64,000 bases of DNA from Streptomyces sp. AM 2-1-1. GTDB lineage: Bacteria > Actinomycetota > Actinomycetes > Streptomycetales > Streptomycetaceae. The notes under the pieces are model-generated. The model saw only the letters and a list, made by a program, of their open reading frames with translations, had not been told where the DNA came from and ran no database searches. Below are positions 8,124 through 16,741 of this stretch, one piece after another (within the stretch, counting starts at the first letter, position 1; the number at the start of each line of letters is the position of its first letter). The DNA is taken from positions 3,286,001 through 3,350,000 of the forward strand of contig NZ_CP119147.1 of NCBI RefSeq assembly GCF_029167645.1, in the 5' to 3' direction. A program made the position numbers and the translations under genes.

Positions 8124-9020
8124 TCAGCAGCTCAGGTTCGAGCCCGGGGTGGTGCCCAGGATCGAGGTGAACGACTGGTAGGAGTTGATGCGGCTCTGGA
8201 CCTGGGCGGGGTTACCGCCGTTGCACTCGATGGAGCCGTTGATGGAGCGGATGGTTTCGCCGAACCCCGCTCCGTTGACCATGGCGTTGTGCGGGGTCAT
8301 CGTGCCGGGGCCGTTCTGGGTGTTCCAGTACCAGAGTGCGGTCTTCCAGGCCACGGCCGCGTCCGTCTGGACCAGGTTGGGGTTGGCCAGCAGGTTGATA
8401 CCGAGGGCGTCACCGGCGGCCTTGTAGTTGAAGTTCCAGCTGAGCTGGATGGGTCCGCGTCCGTAGTACGCGGACTGGCCCGCCGGGCATCCGTAGGACT
8501 GCGAGGTGTCGCAGTAGTGCGGGTAGTTGGCCGTGTTCTGCTCGACCACGTACACCAACCCGCCTGTCTCGTGGTTGACGTTGGCGAGGAAGGCCGCCGC
8601 CTCCCGGCGCTTGACGGTGTCGCTGCCGGTGTTGGCGAAGCCGGGGTACGCACTCAGGGCGGCGGTCAGACCGGAGTACGTGTAGAAGGAGTTCCGGTTC
8701 GGGAACATCTGGTTGAACTGCGTTTCGCTCACCACGAAGCCGGAGGGGTTCGGGAGACCGGGGTCGGTGGAACCGCCGCCGGTGCCACAGGTGCCGGCGT
8801 CGGACCAGACATCGGTGTTGCCGGGAATCTCGTTCTGGGTCCACCACTTGGCGGTCCAGTTGTGTCCGTTGCGGGAAGCGGAGTTGCCGCCCCAGTAGAC
8901 GGACGAGGAGTTCCAGGCGGGGGCACAGGTCGCCGCGGAAGCCGTGGTGGCGGGAAGGACGACGACGGTGGCCGCTACGGCCGCTGCCGCGGCGAAAAGA
9001 CCCATGACGCGTCGGAACAC
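8124..9020 (-). CDS. Secreted family 19 chitinase with chitin-binding domain
   Basis: A 298-residue extracellular endochitinase that hydrolyses beta-1,4-linked N-acetylglucosamine polymers. A signal peptide spans residues 1-30, with cleavage near TASA-A. A short CBM5/12-type chitin-binding domain (about 32-78) shows the aromatic signature WTAKWWTQNEIPG. A Gly/Ser linker leads to the GH19 catalytic domain (about 95-298) with the catalytic Glu at 151 in NHETGG and YYGRGPIQLSWNFNY at 185-199. The GTG at 9020 has GAAGGAG upstream; the longer frame to 9197 is rejected because it would bury the signal peptide. Regulation is probably by DasR and chitin through the element at 9112-9139. Confidence 0.93.
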   Translation of the reverse strand: MFRRVMGLFAAAAAVAATVVVLPATTASAATCAPAWNSSSVYWGGNSASRNGHNWTAKWWTQNEIPGNTDVWSDAGTCGTGGGSTDPGLPNPSGFVVSETQFNQMFPNRNSFYTYSGLTAALSAYPGFANTGSDTVKRREAAAFLANVNHETGGLVYVVEQNTANYPHYCDTSQSYGCPAGQSAYYGRGPIQLSWNFNYKAAGDALGINLLANPNLVQTDAAVAWKTALWYWNTQNGPGTMTPHNAMVNGAGFGETIRSINGSIECNGGNPAQVQSRINSYQSFTSILGTTPGSNLSC

Positions 9021-9111
9021 GTGATCACTCCTTCGGTGCGACGCTGCGGCCGGAGTTCTGACCCCTCCGGACACGCGCCGCCGTGTGGGGGTGCGGCCAC
9101 TCAAGCGACGC

Positions 9112-9139
9112 TGGTCTGGACCTGTCAAGGTCTGGACCA
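9112..9139. promoter_or_regulatory. Chitinase promoter direct repeat / DasR-type element
   Basis: GGTCTGGACC occurs at 9113-9122 and 9129-9138, 16 bp apart, upstream of the chitinase gene. This is the known streptomycete chitinase promoter arrangement that mediates chitin induction and glucose repression; each half resembles the DasR responsive element TGGTCTAGACCA. Confidence 0.8.
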
Positions 9140-9416
9140 ATCTTCGCCCGGAGGCGAGGAGAGTTCCCACCGCGCCCTCCACCCGCCGACGCGTCACGCG
9201 TCAGGGCCCCCAACAGGGCCTAAACATGTCAGCGTTGGCGAGTTTCCCCCATCCGAGGGCGATCGGAGGACGAAAGAAAAGGCGTACCGTTCCGCTCCCT
9301 CTTCGACCCGGTCGTCGAGGCACATCCGAAGATCGGCTCCGGCCCCTCGCCCTACCGCACCCCGCACCCCGCACCCCGCACCCGTACAAGCCCGCATCCG
9401 ACCGGCCCCGTTCCCC

Positions 9417-9512
9417 TCCGGAGCAAGGAGCAAGGAGCAAGGAGCAAGGAGCAAGGTTCGAGGGTCGGGGAGCACGGAGTACCAAACACGGAGCACGGAG
9501 CACGGAGCACGG
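9417..9512. repeat. Heptamer arrays GGAGCAA and GGAGCAC
   Basis: About four tandem GGAGCAA units near 9420-9452, a short unique segment, then about four GGAGCAC units near 9488-9512. They share the GGAGC core and 7-bp period with the array at 7158-7242. Confidence 0.85.
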
Positions 9513-9712
9513 AGCGAACTGAACAGGGGGCGAACACCGGCCGACAACACTCCCGCCCCCGCTCCGCAGGCCCTCGCACACTCGTACGGTGGGCCTCCAA
9601 GAGCGCCTCGTAGGCGCCCGTTCACGTCGCCGGGCGCCCGCTCGGGGGCCCATGTGCGCACCGGGACACGTGCGCACATACGCGTATACGCACGGGGGAG
9701 TGCGAGGCAGCC

Positions 9713-11227
9713 ATGGAGTGGTTGAACGCAGAGAACGTCGTCGCAGTCCTGACCGCCGCGGTCGGCGTGCTGGTCTCCGTCGGCGTGATCTGGTACGAGC
9801 GCCGGGTCCCGGCCCAGCGGCGTATCGGGTACCGCGTTCAGATGGACACCCCGATCGGCAGCGGCGTCAACGTCCGGCTGGGGCTGTTCGACGAGACCCC
9901 CGAGATGTCGGACGCCACTCTCGTCCTGCTGCGCATCGAGAACGACGGTTCGCAGTCCATCTCCCGGGAGGACTACACCGGCATCGACCGGCACGGCCTG
10001 ACCGTGGAGTTCACCGACCGTACGGTGCGCGGGATAGCGGTCACCCAGCCCGTCGAGTCCGGCCACCTCATGGAGCACTTCACTCCCGCCGCCGGGATGC
10101 GGCAGGAGGGCGGCCTCATCCGGCTGCCGCGTGTACCCCTCAACCGCCATCAGCACTTCAAGCTCCTCGTGATGCTCACAGGAGGTCAGGTCGGCAGTCC
10201 GATCGCGGTCGTCGGCGGCATACGGGACGGGGACGTACGCGTGAACAGCGCGGCCCGTCCCGACGAGAAGCCTCCGGTGTTCAGCCGGGCGGCCCGGTTC
10301 ATCACGGTGGCGCTGACGGTCGGGGTCGTCACCCTCTCCTCGATCATCCTGGCGCTCGACCGCACTCCGCCGCCGGTCGAGTGCGCCCGGGGGAGCCTGC
10401 GGGTGGCGGGCTCCACCGCGTTCCAGCCCGCCGTGACCGAGCTGGCCCGCCTCTACACCGACGCGTGCGAGGGCTCCTCGATCGAGGTGGACATGCACGG
10501 CAGCGACGCGGGTGTCCGGTTGCTCGACGACCGCGGCGCATCCCCCGCGACGGTCGTCTTCTCGGACGACCCGAAACCGGGTGGCTACCCGCGGCTGCGG
10601 GAGAACAGCCGCGTCGCCGTGGTGCTCTTCTCCCTCGTCGTCAACGACCAGGTACGCGTGGATGATCTCTCGCTCGACGACGTGCGCAGGATCTACCGGG
10701 GCGAGATCCGCAACTGGAACCACTTCCCGGGCAACCCCGACCTGAGGATCCGGCTCGTCAGCCGGGACGCGAACTCGGGCACCCGGGTGGCGCTCCAGCA
10801 CCGGGTGCTGGGCGGCAACGAGCCCATCCCCACCTCTTCCCGGGACTGCCGGACCCCCGACGACCCGACGGCCCCGGTCGTCCGGTGCGAGGTGGGCAGC
10901 ACCGACGAGGTGCTGCGCACCGTCGGCGCGGTCGACGGGGCGATCGGCTACAGCGAGCTGCGCAAGGGCGCACCTGCGCCGGAGGGACTGCACCGCATCA
11001 CCATCGACGCCGAGGCACCGTCCCCCGACAAGATCACCACCAACGGCTACCCGTACTGGGTGGTCGAGTACGCGTACACGTACGAGACGCCCGCCCCCGG
11101 CTCCCTCGCGGCCCGCTTCCTCGACTACGTGAACAGCCACGACCAGCAGGTCCTGCGCAAGCACGGCCACGTGCCCTGCTCGGCCCCCCAGGCGTACCCG
11201 CTCTGCGGCGACCACCCCGGCACCTGA
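9713..11227 (+). CDS. Membrane-anchored PstS-like phosphate-binding domain protein
   Basis: A 504-residue protein with two membrane helices (about 7-26 and 196-215), a soluble domain of about 170 residues between them, and a C-terminal periplasmic-binding-protein domain (about 224-504) of the PstS class, recognised by LRVAGSTAFQPAVTELA, the PBP-like IYRGEIRNWNHF and SRDANSGTRVALQ. PstS domains bind phosphate for ABC import or sensing; this one is tethered rather than a lipoprotein and has no pstCAB genes beside it, so sensing or scaffolding is as likely as transport. GAGG lies five bases upstream of the ATG. A terminator at 11368-11405 serves it and the convergent purA. Confidence 0.8.
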   Translation: MEWLNAENVVAVLTAAVGVLVSVGVIWYERRVPAQRRIGYRVQMDTPIGSGVNVRLGLFDETPEMSDATLVLLRIENDGSQSISREDYTGIDRHGLTVEFTDRTVRGIAVTQPVESGHLMEHFTPAAGMRQEGGLIRLPRVPLNRHQHFKLLVMLTGGQVGSPIAVVGGIRDGDVRVNSAARPDEKPPVFSRAARFITVALTVGVVTLSSIILALDRTPPPVECARGSLRVAGSTAFQPAVTELARLYTDACEGSSIEVDMHGSDAGVRLLDDRGASPATVVFSDDPKPGGYPRLRENSRVAVVLFSLVVNDQVRVDDLSLDDVRRIYRGEIRNWNHFPGNPDLRIRLVSRDANSGTRVALQHRVLGGNEPIPTSSRDCRTPDDPTAPVVRCEVGSTDEVLRTVGAVDGAIGYSELRKGAPAPEGLHRITIDAEAPSPDKITTNGYPYWVVEYAYTYETPAPGSLAARFLDYVNSHDQQVLRKHGHVPCSAPQAYPLCGDHPGT

Positions 11228-11367
11228 CCCGCCAACCGGCCCCGGCCCCGGCCCCAGCGCCCGCACCAGCACCGGCGCCCGCACCAGCACCCGCACCCGC
11301 AGAAAGCGCCGGCCGGCAGCGAACCCGCACGCACGTGACCGGAAACCGCACGCGTCCGGAAACGGCG

Positions 11368-11405
11368 GCGGGCCGGGACACCGATGCGTGCGTGTCCCGG
11401 CCCGC
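11368..11405. terminator. Bidirectional terminator between the PstS-like gene and purA
   Basis: A 14-bp perfect stem (11368-11381 with 11392-11405) containing GGGCCGGGACAC, with a 10-base loop, between two convergent genes. Confidence 0.8.
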
Positions 11406-11448
11406 GGCCGTCATGCGGTGTCGCCCGGTCCTCCGGGAGGCACCAGCC

Positions 11449-12732
11449 CTACAGGAACGAGTTGATCTCGATCGTCTCGGTGCGGCCGGGGCCGACGCCG
11501 ATCGCGGAGATCGGGGCGCCGGACATCTCCTCCAGCGCCTTCACGTAGGCCTGCGCGTTCTTCGGCAGGTCGGAGAAGGTCTTCGCCTTGGTGATGTCCT
11601 CGGACCAGCCCGGCAGGTTCTCGTAGATCGGCTTCGCGTGGTGGAAGTCGGTCTGGTTGTACGGCAGCTCCTCGACACGCTTGCCGTCGATCTCGTACGC
11701 CACGCAGACCGGGATCTGCTCCCAGCCGGTGAGCACGTCGAGCTTGGTGAGGAAGAAGTCCGTCAGGCCGTTGACCCGGGTCGCGTACCGGGCGATCGGG
11801 GCGTCGAACCAGCCGCAGCGACGGTCGCGGCCGGTGGTGACCCCGCGCTCGCCGCCGATGCGGCGCAGCGCCTCGCCGTCCTCGTCCAGCAGCTCCGTCG
11901 GGAACGGGCCGGAGCCGACGCGCGTGGTGTAGGCCTTGAGGATGCCGATGACGCGGCTGATCTTCGTCGGGCCCACGCCGGCCCCGGTGCAGGCGCCGCC
12001 CGCGGTCGGGTTCGAGGAGGTGACGAAGGGATACGTGCCGTGGTCGACGTCGAGCAGGGTGCCCTGGCCGCCCTCGAAGAGGACGACCTTGCCGTCGTCG
12101 ATGGCGTTGTTGAGGATCAGCGTCGTGTCGGCCACGAACGGCTTGATCTGCTCCGCGTACTGGAGCATCTCCTCGACGATGCCCTCGGCCTCGATCGCGC
12201 GGCGGTTGAAGACCTTGGCCAGAAGCTGGTTCTTCTGCTCCAGGGCCGCCTCGACCTTCTGGACGAGGATCGACTCGTCGTAGAGGTCCTGGACGCGGAT
12301 ACCGACACGGTTGATCTTGTCGGCGTACGTCGGGCCGATGCCGCGGCCGGTGGTGCCGATCTTCCGCTTGCCGAGGAAGCGTTCCGTCACCTTGTCGAGC
12401 GTGACGTTGTACGGGGTGATCAAATGAGCGTTGCCGCTGATCAGAAGCTTGGACGTGTCGACGCCCCGCTCGTTCAGTCCGCTCAGCTCGGAGAGCAGCA
12501 CCGCGGGGTCGACCACGACACCGTTACCGATCACCGGAGTACATCCCGGTGACAGGATTCCGGAGGGGAGGAGATGCAGTGCGTACTTCTGGTCGCCTAC
12601 GACAACCGTGTGACCGGCGTTGTTGCCGCCCTGGTATCGCACCACATAGTCGACGGATCCACCGAGGAGATCGGTGGCCTTCCCCTTGCCCTCGTCACCC
12701 CACTGAGCACCGAGCAGCACAAGTGCGGGCAC
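11449..12732 (-). CDS. purA: Adenylosuccinate synthetase
   Basis: Catalyses IMP + aspartate + GTP to adenylosuccinate, the first committed step to AMP, in the cytoplasm. At 427 residues it has the usual bacterial length. The N-terminal GTP/IMP loop [11 protein letters not shown] is at residues 8-18, NNAGHT is near 38-43, and the family signature region GIGPTYADK is present. The start is the ATG beginning [11 protein letters not shown]. The gene stands alone on the minus strand, divergent from a kinase-like gene; repeated GTACGAC motifs upstream may be control sites. Confidence 0.98.
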   Translation of the reverse strand: MPALVLLGAQWGDEGKGKATDLLGGSVDYVVRYQGGNNAGHTVVVGDQKYALHLLPSGILSPGCTPVIGNGVVVDPAVLLSELSGLNERGVDTSKLLISGNAHLITPYNVTLDKVTERFLGKRKIGTTGRGIGPTYADKINRVGIRVQDLYDESILVQKVEAALEQKNQLLAKVFNRRAIEAEGIVEEMLQYAEQIKPFVADTTLILNNAIDDGKVVLFEGGQGTLLDVDHGTYPFVTSSNPTAGGACTGAGVGPTKISRVIGILKAYTTRVGSGPFPTELLDEDGEALRRIGGERGVTTGRDRRCGWFDAPIARYATRVNGLTDFFLTKLDVLTGWEQIPVCVAYEIDGKRVEELPYNQTDFHHAKPIYENLPGWSEDITKAKTFSDLPKNAQAYVKALEEMSGAPISAIGVGPGRTETIEINSFL

Positions 12733-12786
12733 AGGCGTACACCCCTTCCGGGCGGGGCATGTCCAAGGTCAGGGGCGTACGTAAAG

Positions 12787-12815
12787 GTCGTACTTGGCGT
12801 ACGACGATGTACGAC
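12787..12815. promoter_or_regulatory. GTACGAC repeat cluster upstream of purA
   Basis: GTCGTAC at 12787-12793 faces GTACGAC at 12799-12805, with another GTACGAC at 12809-12815. The inverted-plus-direct arrangement lies 55-83 bp upstream of the purA start, where an operator would be expected. The binding protein is unknown. Confidence 0.4.
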
Positions 12816-12855
12816 AAAGCCTGAACCGTCGAACCGGGTGCCCCGGAATAGACGA

Positions 12856-12883
12856 AGCCCCTGGCGCAATAGCGCAAGGGGCT
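12856..12883. promoter_or_regulatory. Hairpin in the leader of the kinase-like gene
   Basis: A 12-bp stem with one mismatch (AGCCCCTGGCGC with GCGCAAGGGGCT) and a 4-base loop, 34 bp before the start of the gene at 12918, in the purA divergent region. It could be an attenuator, an RNA stability element or a terminator. Confidence 0.5.
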
Positions 12884-12917
12884 CTTGCACCAAGATGCTA
12901 CCCGAGGAAGGACCGAG

Positions 12918-13799
12918 GTGTCGGCTGCAGAGCCCCCCGGCGACGACGGCCACCAGCTACTGGTGGTCATCGACCCGGTTGCCCGCCGGACCGACGGTGA
13001 GTCCGTCCGTATCGCGAAGGACGTGCTGAACGCCGGAGCGCACGCCAAGATCTCGCTTCCGGACACCCCGGAGGAGTTCGCCCGTGCCCTGTCCCGGCGG
13101 GGTAGCAGGCGGCCGGTCGTCATCGGCGACGACCGCGCCCTGCTCCGCGCGGTGGCGCAGTTGCACCGGGACCGGGAGCTGGCCGACAGCGCCCTGGCGC
13201 TCGTCCCGGTCGGCGCCCCGCCCACGCTCCGGCTGGCGCACTCCCTCGGGGTTCCGCGCGGCGCGGTCGCGGCGGCGCGGACGGCGCTGGACGGGGCGGT
13301 GCACCGGCTCGACCTGCTGGTCGACGACAGTGACGGCGTGGTCCTGGGCGGCGTGGACGTCCCGGCGCCGCCCCCCGCCCCCGGCGGCGGCCAGGGCGTG
13401 GACGGCCCCGGGCCCTCGCACACGGGCGTCACGGCCGTCTGGGACACCTGCCGTTCCCTGGTCCGCACCCTGGTCCGGCCCGCTCCGCCGGGGGCCCCGG
13501 CCGGGGCCCCCGGCCTCCGCCTGCGGGTGGAGGCGGACGGGGTCCTCCTGTACGACCTGGACCGGCCGGTGGAGGCCGTCACCGTGGCGTCGCGGAGCGG
13601 CCGTGGCCTCGCGGAGGTGGTCGTCCGCACGGCGGGTGGCGAGATCGTGCGGGTCGAGGCCAAGGCGGTGACGGTCTCCGGCCCCGATTTCCGCTACCGC
13701 GCCGACATACAGCTCCACGGCCCGGTCCGGCGGCGGACCTGGACGGTGCGGGCGAACGCCTGGGGGCTGATGGTGCCGGCGGCGGAAGCGGCGGCCTGA
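12918..13799 (+). CDS. Diacylglycerol kinase-like protein, probably catalytically altered
   Basis: A 293-residue protein with the two-domain layout of the lipid/diacylglycerol kinase superfamily: an N-terminal nucleotide-binding-like part (QLLVVIDPVARR onward) and a C-terminal beta-sandwich that ends with the typical run of strands. The hallmark GGDGT loop is replaced by IGDDRALLR, so kinase activity is doubtful. The GTG at 12918 follows AGGAAGG; the frame upstream lacks a site. The neighbourhood beside purA is conserved in streptomycetes as far as I recall. It could be a regulatory or lipid-binding relative. Confidence 0.75.
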   Translation: MSAAEPPGDDGHQLLVVIDPVARRTDGESVRIAKDVLNAGAHAKISLPDTPEEFARALSRRGSRRPVVIGDDRALLRAVAQLHRDRELADSALALVPVGAPPTLRLAHSLGVPRGAVAAARTALDGAVHRLDLLVDDSDGVVLGGVDVPAPPPAPGGGQGVDGPGPSHTGVTAVWDTCRSLVRTLVRPAPPGAPAGAPGLRLRVEADGVLLYDLDRPVEAVTVASRSGRGLAEVVVRTAGGEIVRVEAKAVTVSGPDFRYRADIQLHGPVRRRTWTVRANAWGLMVPAAEAAA

Positions 13800-13917
13800 C
13801 GGCCCACCCGGTCCGGCGTGGCCCGGGCCGCCCCGGACGCCTGTTACACCTGCGACACCTGCGACGTCCGCGCCGCCCGGGGCTCCTAGCCCCCCAGGCC
13901 TCTCGGCCCCGAGGCTC

Positions 13918-14694
13918 CTAGGACACCCCGGTCCCGCGGGAGGCCCCGGACGCCCGGGTGTCGTCCAGCTCGGCCGTCCCGCCCTTCAGGTCGATGCGCA
14001 GCCCGTGCTCGGTGACCGTGACGGCGGTGGGCTCCAGGCCCAGGGCGGCGGCCGCGCCCTGCGGGTCGGCGTCCCCGGTCGTACCGGCGGCCGACAGGTC
14101 GTCGAGGGCGGACTCGATGCGCCCGGTCAGCGACTTCGGGGCGTCGATGCCGAGCATCTTCGCCCCGGCCAGGGTGAAGTGGAGGGTGCCGTGGCGCAGT
14201 TCCGGCCGTATGTCGGCCTGCCCGAGACCACCCGTACCCAGGACGAGCCGCAGTGTTCCGTCGGCGGGCCGGGGCTCGACTCCGCCGACCATCGCGGCGA
14301 ACGCACCGCCGGAGGCCCTGACCCGTTCCCGCAGCGCGTCGGCCGGCACCTCGGCGCGGGCGCTGCTGCCGGAGACCGACGCCCGCCCGTTCTCGTCGGG
14401 GACCGTGAGCCCCCGGAGCTCGGCGTCGACCGTCACCCCGTCGAACCCGGCGAGGCCGGCGTCGTCCGCGTGCAGAGTAACGGTGCCCAGCTTCCCCCGG
14501 GCGAGACCCACGAGGGCCCAGCCGTCGTAGTCGGCCTCCACGCCGGAGCCGAGCCGCTCACCGGCCAGCTTCTCCACCCGCTCGCCCACCACGTGCCGGG
14601 CCGCTGCCTCCGCCCCGCCGGCCACCACCAGCAGTCCGACGAGGAGGGCGCCTCCCAGGACAGCGGTGCGCCGTCGTACGAACCGTGCCTTCAC
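13918..14694 (-). CDS. DUF2993-type exported or membrane-anchored protein
   Basis: A 258-residue protein with a basic start and one hydrophobic helix (about 10-30), then an extracellular domain with the alternating pattern of DUF2993 (LmeA-like) proteins, e.g. VEKLAGERLGSGVEADYDGWALVGLARGKLG. In mycobacteria a relative acts in lipomannan elongation at the envelope; the role here is not known. GGAGG lies six bases before the GTG at 14694. It is convergent with the kinase-like gene. Confidence 0.78.
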   Translation of the reverse strand: MKARFVRRRTAVLGGALLVGLLVVAGGAEAAARHVVGERVEKLAGERLGSGVEADYDGWALVGLARGKLGTVTLHADDAGLAGFDGVTVDAELRGLTVPDENGRASVSGSSARAEVPADALRERVRASGGAFAAMVGGVEPRPADGTLRLVLGTGGLGQADIRPELRHGTLHFTLAGAKMLGIDAPKSLTGRIESALDDLSAAGTTGDADPQGAAAALGLEPTAVTVTEHGLRIDLKGGTAELDDTRASGASRGTGVS

Positions 14695-14820
14695 GCGGTG
14701 CCTCCAAGGGCTCTCGACGGCGTGTTCGCGGTCAGTATGGACCGCCCTCTCCTGCCTCCTCCCCCGCAAGGGCGCACCTCGTCCCTCGGGCCTCGTCCCT
14801 GCGGCCTCGTCCCTCGGACC

Positions 14821-16026
14821 TCACACCTCCACGCGGAGTCCCTTCAGCCCTCGGATGACGTACCCCGGGTGCCACTCCGGCTCCTCGACGCACCGCATCC
14901 CCGGCGCCTTGCGGAGCAACTCGCCGAATGAAGCCGCGAGTTCGATGCGGGCCAGCGGGGCGCCGAGGCAGTAGTGGATGCCCGCGCCGAAGGTGAGGTG
15001 CGGGTTGTCCGGCCGGGAGAGGTCGAGGGTGTCCGGGTCCGTGAAGCGCTCCGGGTCGCGGTTGGCCGAGCCGAAGAGCAGGGCCACCTCGGAGCCGCGC
15101 GGGATGTGCGTACCGCCGAGCTCGATGTCGTCCAGGACCCAGCGTTCGAACATCTGCAACGGGGTGTCGTACCGCAGGAGTTCCTCGACGGCCGTGGGCA
15201 GCAGGGAGTGGTCCGCGCGGAGGGCGGCGAGCTGCCCGGGGTGGTGGAAAAGGGTGCGCCAGCCGTTGACGGTGGTGTTGACGGTCGCCTCGTGGCCCGC
15301 GTTGAGCAGCAGTACGCAGGTGGAGACCATCTCCTGCTCGCTGAGCCGCTCGTCCTGGTCGTGTGCGGCGATGAGCCCGGAGATCAGGTCATCACCCGGC
15401 TCCTCCCGCCGCACGGCGATGAGTTCGCGCAGGTAGGCGGAGAACTCGGTGGACGCCCGCACGGCTGCCCGTGCGGTCTCCTCCGGCGGGTTCAGCTCGA
15501 ACATCCCGCAGATCGCCGCCGACCAGGGGCGCAGCAGGGGCCGGTCGGACTCCGGAATGCCCAGCATTTCGGCGATCACCGCCACCGGCAGCGGCTCGGC
15601 GACCGCCGCCAGGAGGTCGCCACCGCCCTCGGCCACGAAACTGTCGACCAGCTCGGCGGCCAGACGCCGCACGGTCGGTGCGAGCCGCTCGACCGTGCGG
15701 GGCGTGAACGCCTGGGAGACGAGCCGCCGGATGCGGGGGTGGTCGGGCGCCTCCAGGTCGAGGAGGCCCTGCCCGTTGAGGGTGGTGAACGGCTCGTGCG
15801 CGGCGGGCGGCGGGGTGACGCCGAACTCCTCGTGGGTGAAGCGGTGCAGGTAGGTCCGGCCGAGCCGCCGGTCGCGGAGCAGCCCCGACACGTCGGCGTG
15901 GTGCGGGACGAGCCACTGCCGGGTCGGCTCGAAGTAGTGGACCCGGCCGGCGGCGCGCAGTGCGGCGTAGGCGGGGTACGGATCGGCGACGAACGCCGGT
16001 GACCAGGGGTCGAAGGACACGTGCAT
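14821..16026 (-). CDS. Cytochrome P450
   Basis: A 401-residue soluble bacterial P450 monooxygenase. The I-helix oxygen-binding motif AGHEAT is at 243-248, the K-helix EELLR at 281-285, and the haem-binding loop FGAGIHYCLG at 346-355 with the thiolate Cys at 353. Length and motifs resemble CYP105/CYP107-type enzymes, which hydroxylate secondary metabolites or xenobiotics. No ferredoxin gene is adjacent, so redox partners must come from elsewhere. The ribosome binding site is weak. The substrate is unknown. Confidence 0.93.
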   Translation of the reverse strand: MHVSFDPWSPAFVADPYPAYAALRAAGRVHYFEPTRQWLVPHHADVSGLLRDRRLGRTYLHRFTHEEFGVTPPPAAHEPFTTLNGQGLLDLEAPDHPRIRRLVSQAFTPRTVERLAPTVRRLAAELVDSFVAEGGGDLLAAVAEPLPVAVIAEMLGIPESDRPLLRPWSAAICGMFELNPPEETARAAVRASTEFSAYLRELIAVRREEPGDDLISGLIAAHDQDERLSEQEMVSTCVLLLNAGHEATVNTTVNGWRTLFHHPGQLAALRADHSLLPTAVEELLRYDTPLQMFERWVLDDIELGGTHIPRGSEVALLFGSANRDPERFTDPDTLDLSRPDNPHLTFGAGIHYCLGAPLARIELAASFGELLRKAPGMRCVEEPEWHPGYVIRGLKGLRVEV

Positions 16027-16078
16027 GGGCCGACGCTACCGGCCGGTGCCCGGGGCCGGCCGGATCCCCGGGGACCCG

Positions 16079-16741
16079 CTACCCCGGTGTGACCAGCCGG
16101 GCCTCGTAGGCGAAGACCGCCGCCTGGGTGCGGTCGCGCAGGCCGAGCTTCACCAGGACCCGGCTCACATGGGTCTTGACGGTGGACTCGGCGACCACCA
16201 GGTGCGCGGCGATCTCCGCGTTGGAGAGCCCTTGCGCGACCAGCACCAGCACCTCCGTCTCGCGTTCGGTGAGGTCACCGATCCGGGCGAGCACGGGGGT
16301 CTTCGGCGCCACGGCGAGCTGGGAGAACTCGGTGATCAGCCGGCGCGTCACGGTGGGCGCGAGCAGCGCCTCACCGGCGGCCACCACGCGTACGCCGTGG
16401 GCGAGTTCGCTGGCCGAGGCGTCCTTGAGCAGGAAGCCCGAGGCCCCGGCGCGCAGGGCCTGGTAGACGTACTCGTCCAGGTCGAAGGTGGTCAGCACGA
16501 GCACCTTCGCCTCCGCGTCGGCGGCGACGATCTCGCGGGTCGCCTCGATGCCGTTCATCTCCGGCATCCGGATGTCCATCAACACCACGTCCGGGGAGAG
16601 TTCGGCGACCCGCGCGACCGCCTGCCGCCCGTCGACCGCCTCGCCGACGACCTCGATCCCGGGCATGGCGTTCAGCAGCACCGTGAAGCCCTCGCGGACC
16701 ATCATCTGGTCGTCGACGATCACGACCCGGATGTCGCTCAC
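16079..16741 (-). CDS. NarL/LuxR-family response regulator
   Basis: A 220-residue two-component response regulator. The receiver domain (1-120) has the acidic pair DD at 10-11, the phospho-acceptor Asp at 56 in VVLMDIRMP, and the conserved Lys in FLLKDAS. The C-terminal LuxR-type HTH (about 155-215) shows LTERETEVLVLVAQGLSNAEIA. The GTG start overlaps the kinase stop codon as GTGA, so the pair is translationally coupled. The target genes are unknown. Confidence 0.95.
   Translation of the reverse strand: MSDIRVVIVDDQMMVREGFTVLLNAMPGIEVVGEAVDGRQAVARVAELSPDVVLMDIRMPEMNGIEATREIVAADAEAKVLVLTTFDLDEYVYQALRAGASGFLLKDASASELAHGVRVVAAGEALLAPTVTRRLITEFSQLAVAPKTPVLARIGDLTERETEVLVLVAQGLSNAEIAAHLVVAESTVKTHVSRVLVKLGLRDRTQAAVFAYEARLVTPG

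Larger units (their letters stand above)
9021..9712. other. Long divergent intergenic region
   Basis: About 690 bp without a gene. It holds the chitinase control element (9112-9139), an octamer array CACCCCGC (about 9357-9382), two heptamer arrays (9417-9512) and, near the right end, two copies of GTGCGCAC (9653 and 9670 regions) before the next plus-strand gene. Confidence 0.55.

Noticed and set aside
12856..12883. Leader hairpin considered as part of a riboswitch
   Set aside because: A single short stem with no conserved aptamer features that I recognise; called only a hairpin.
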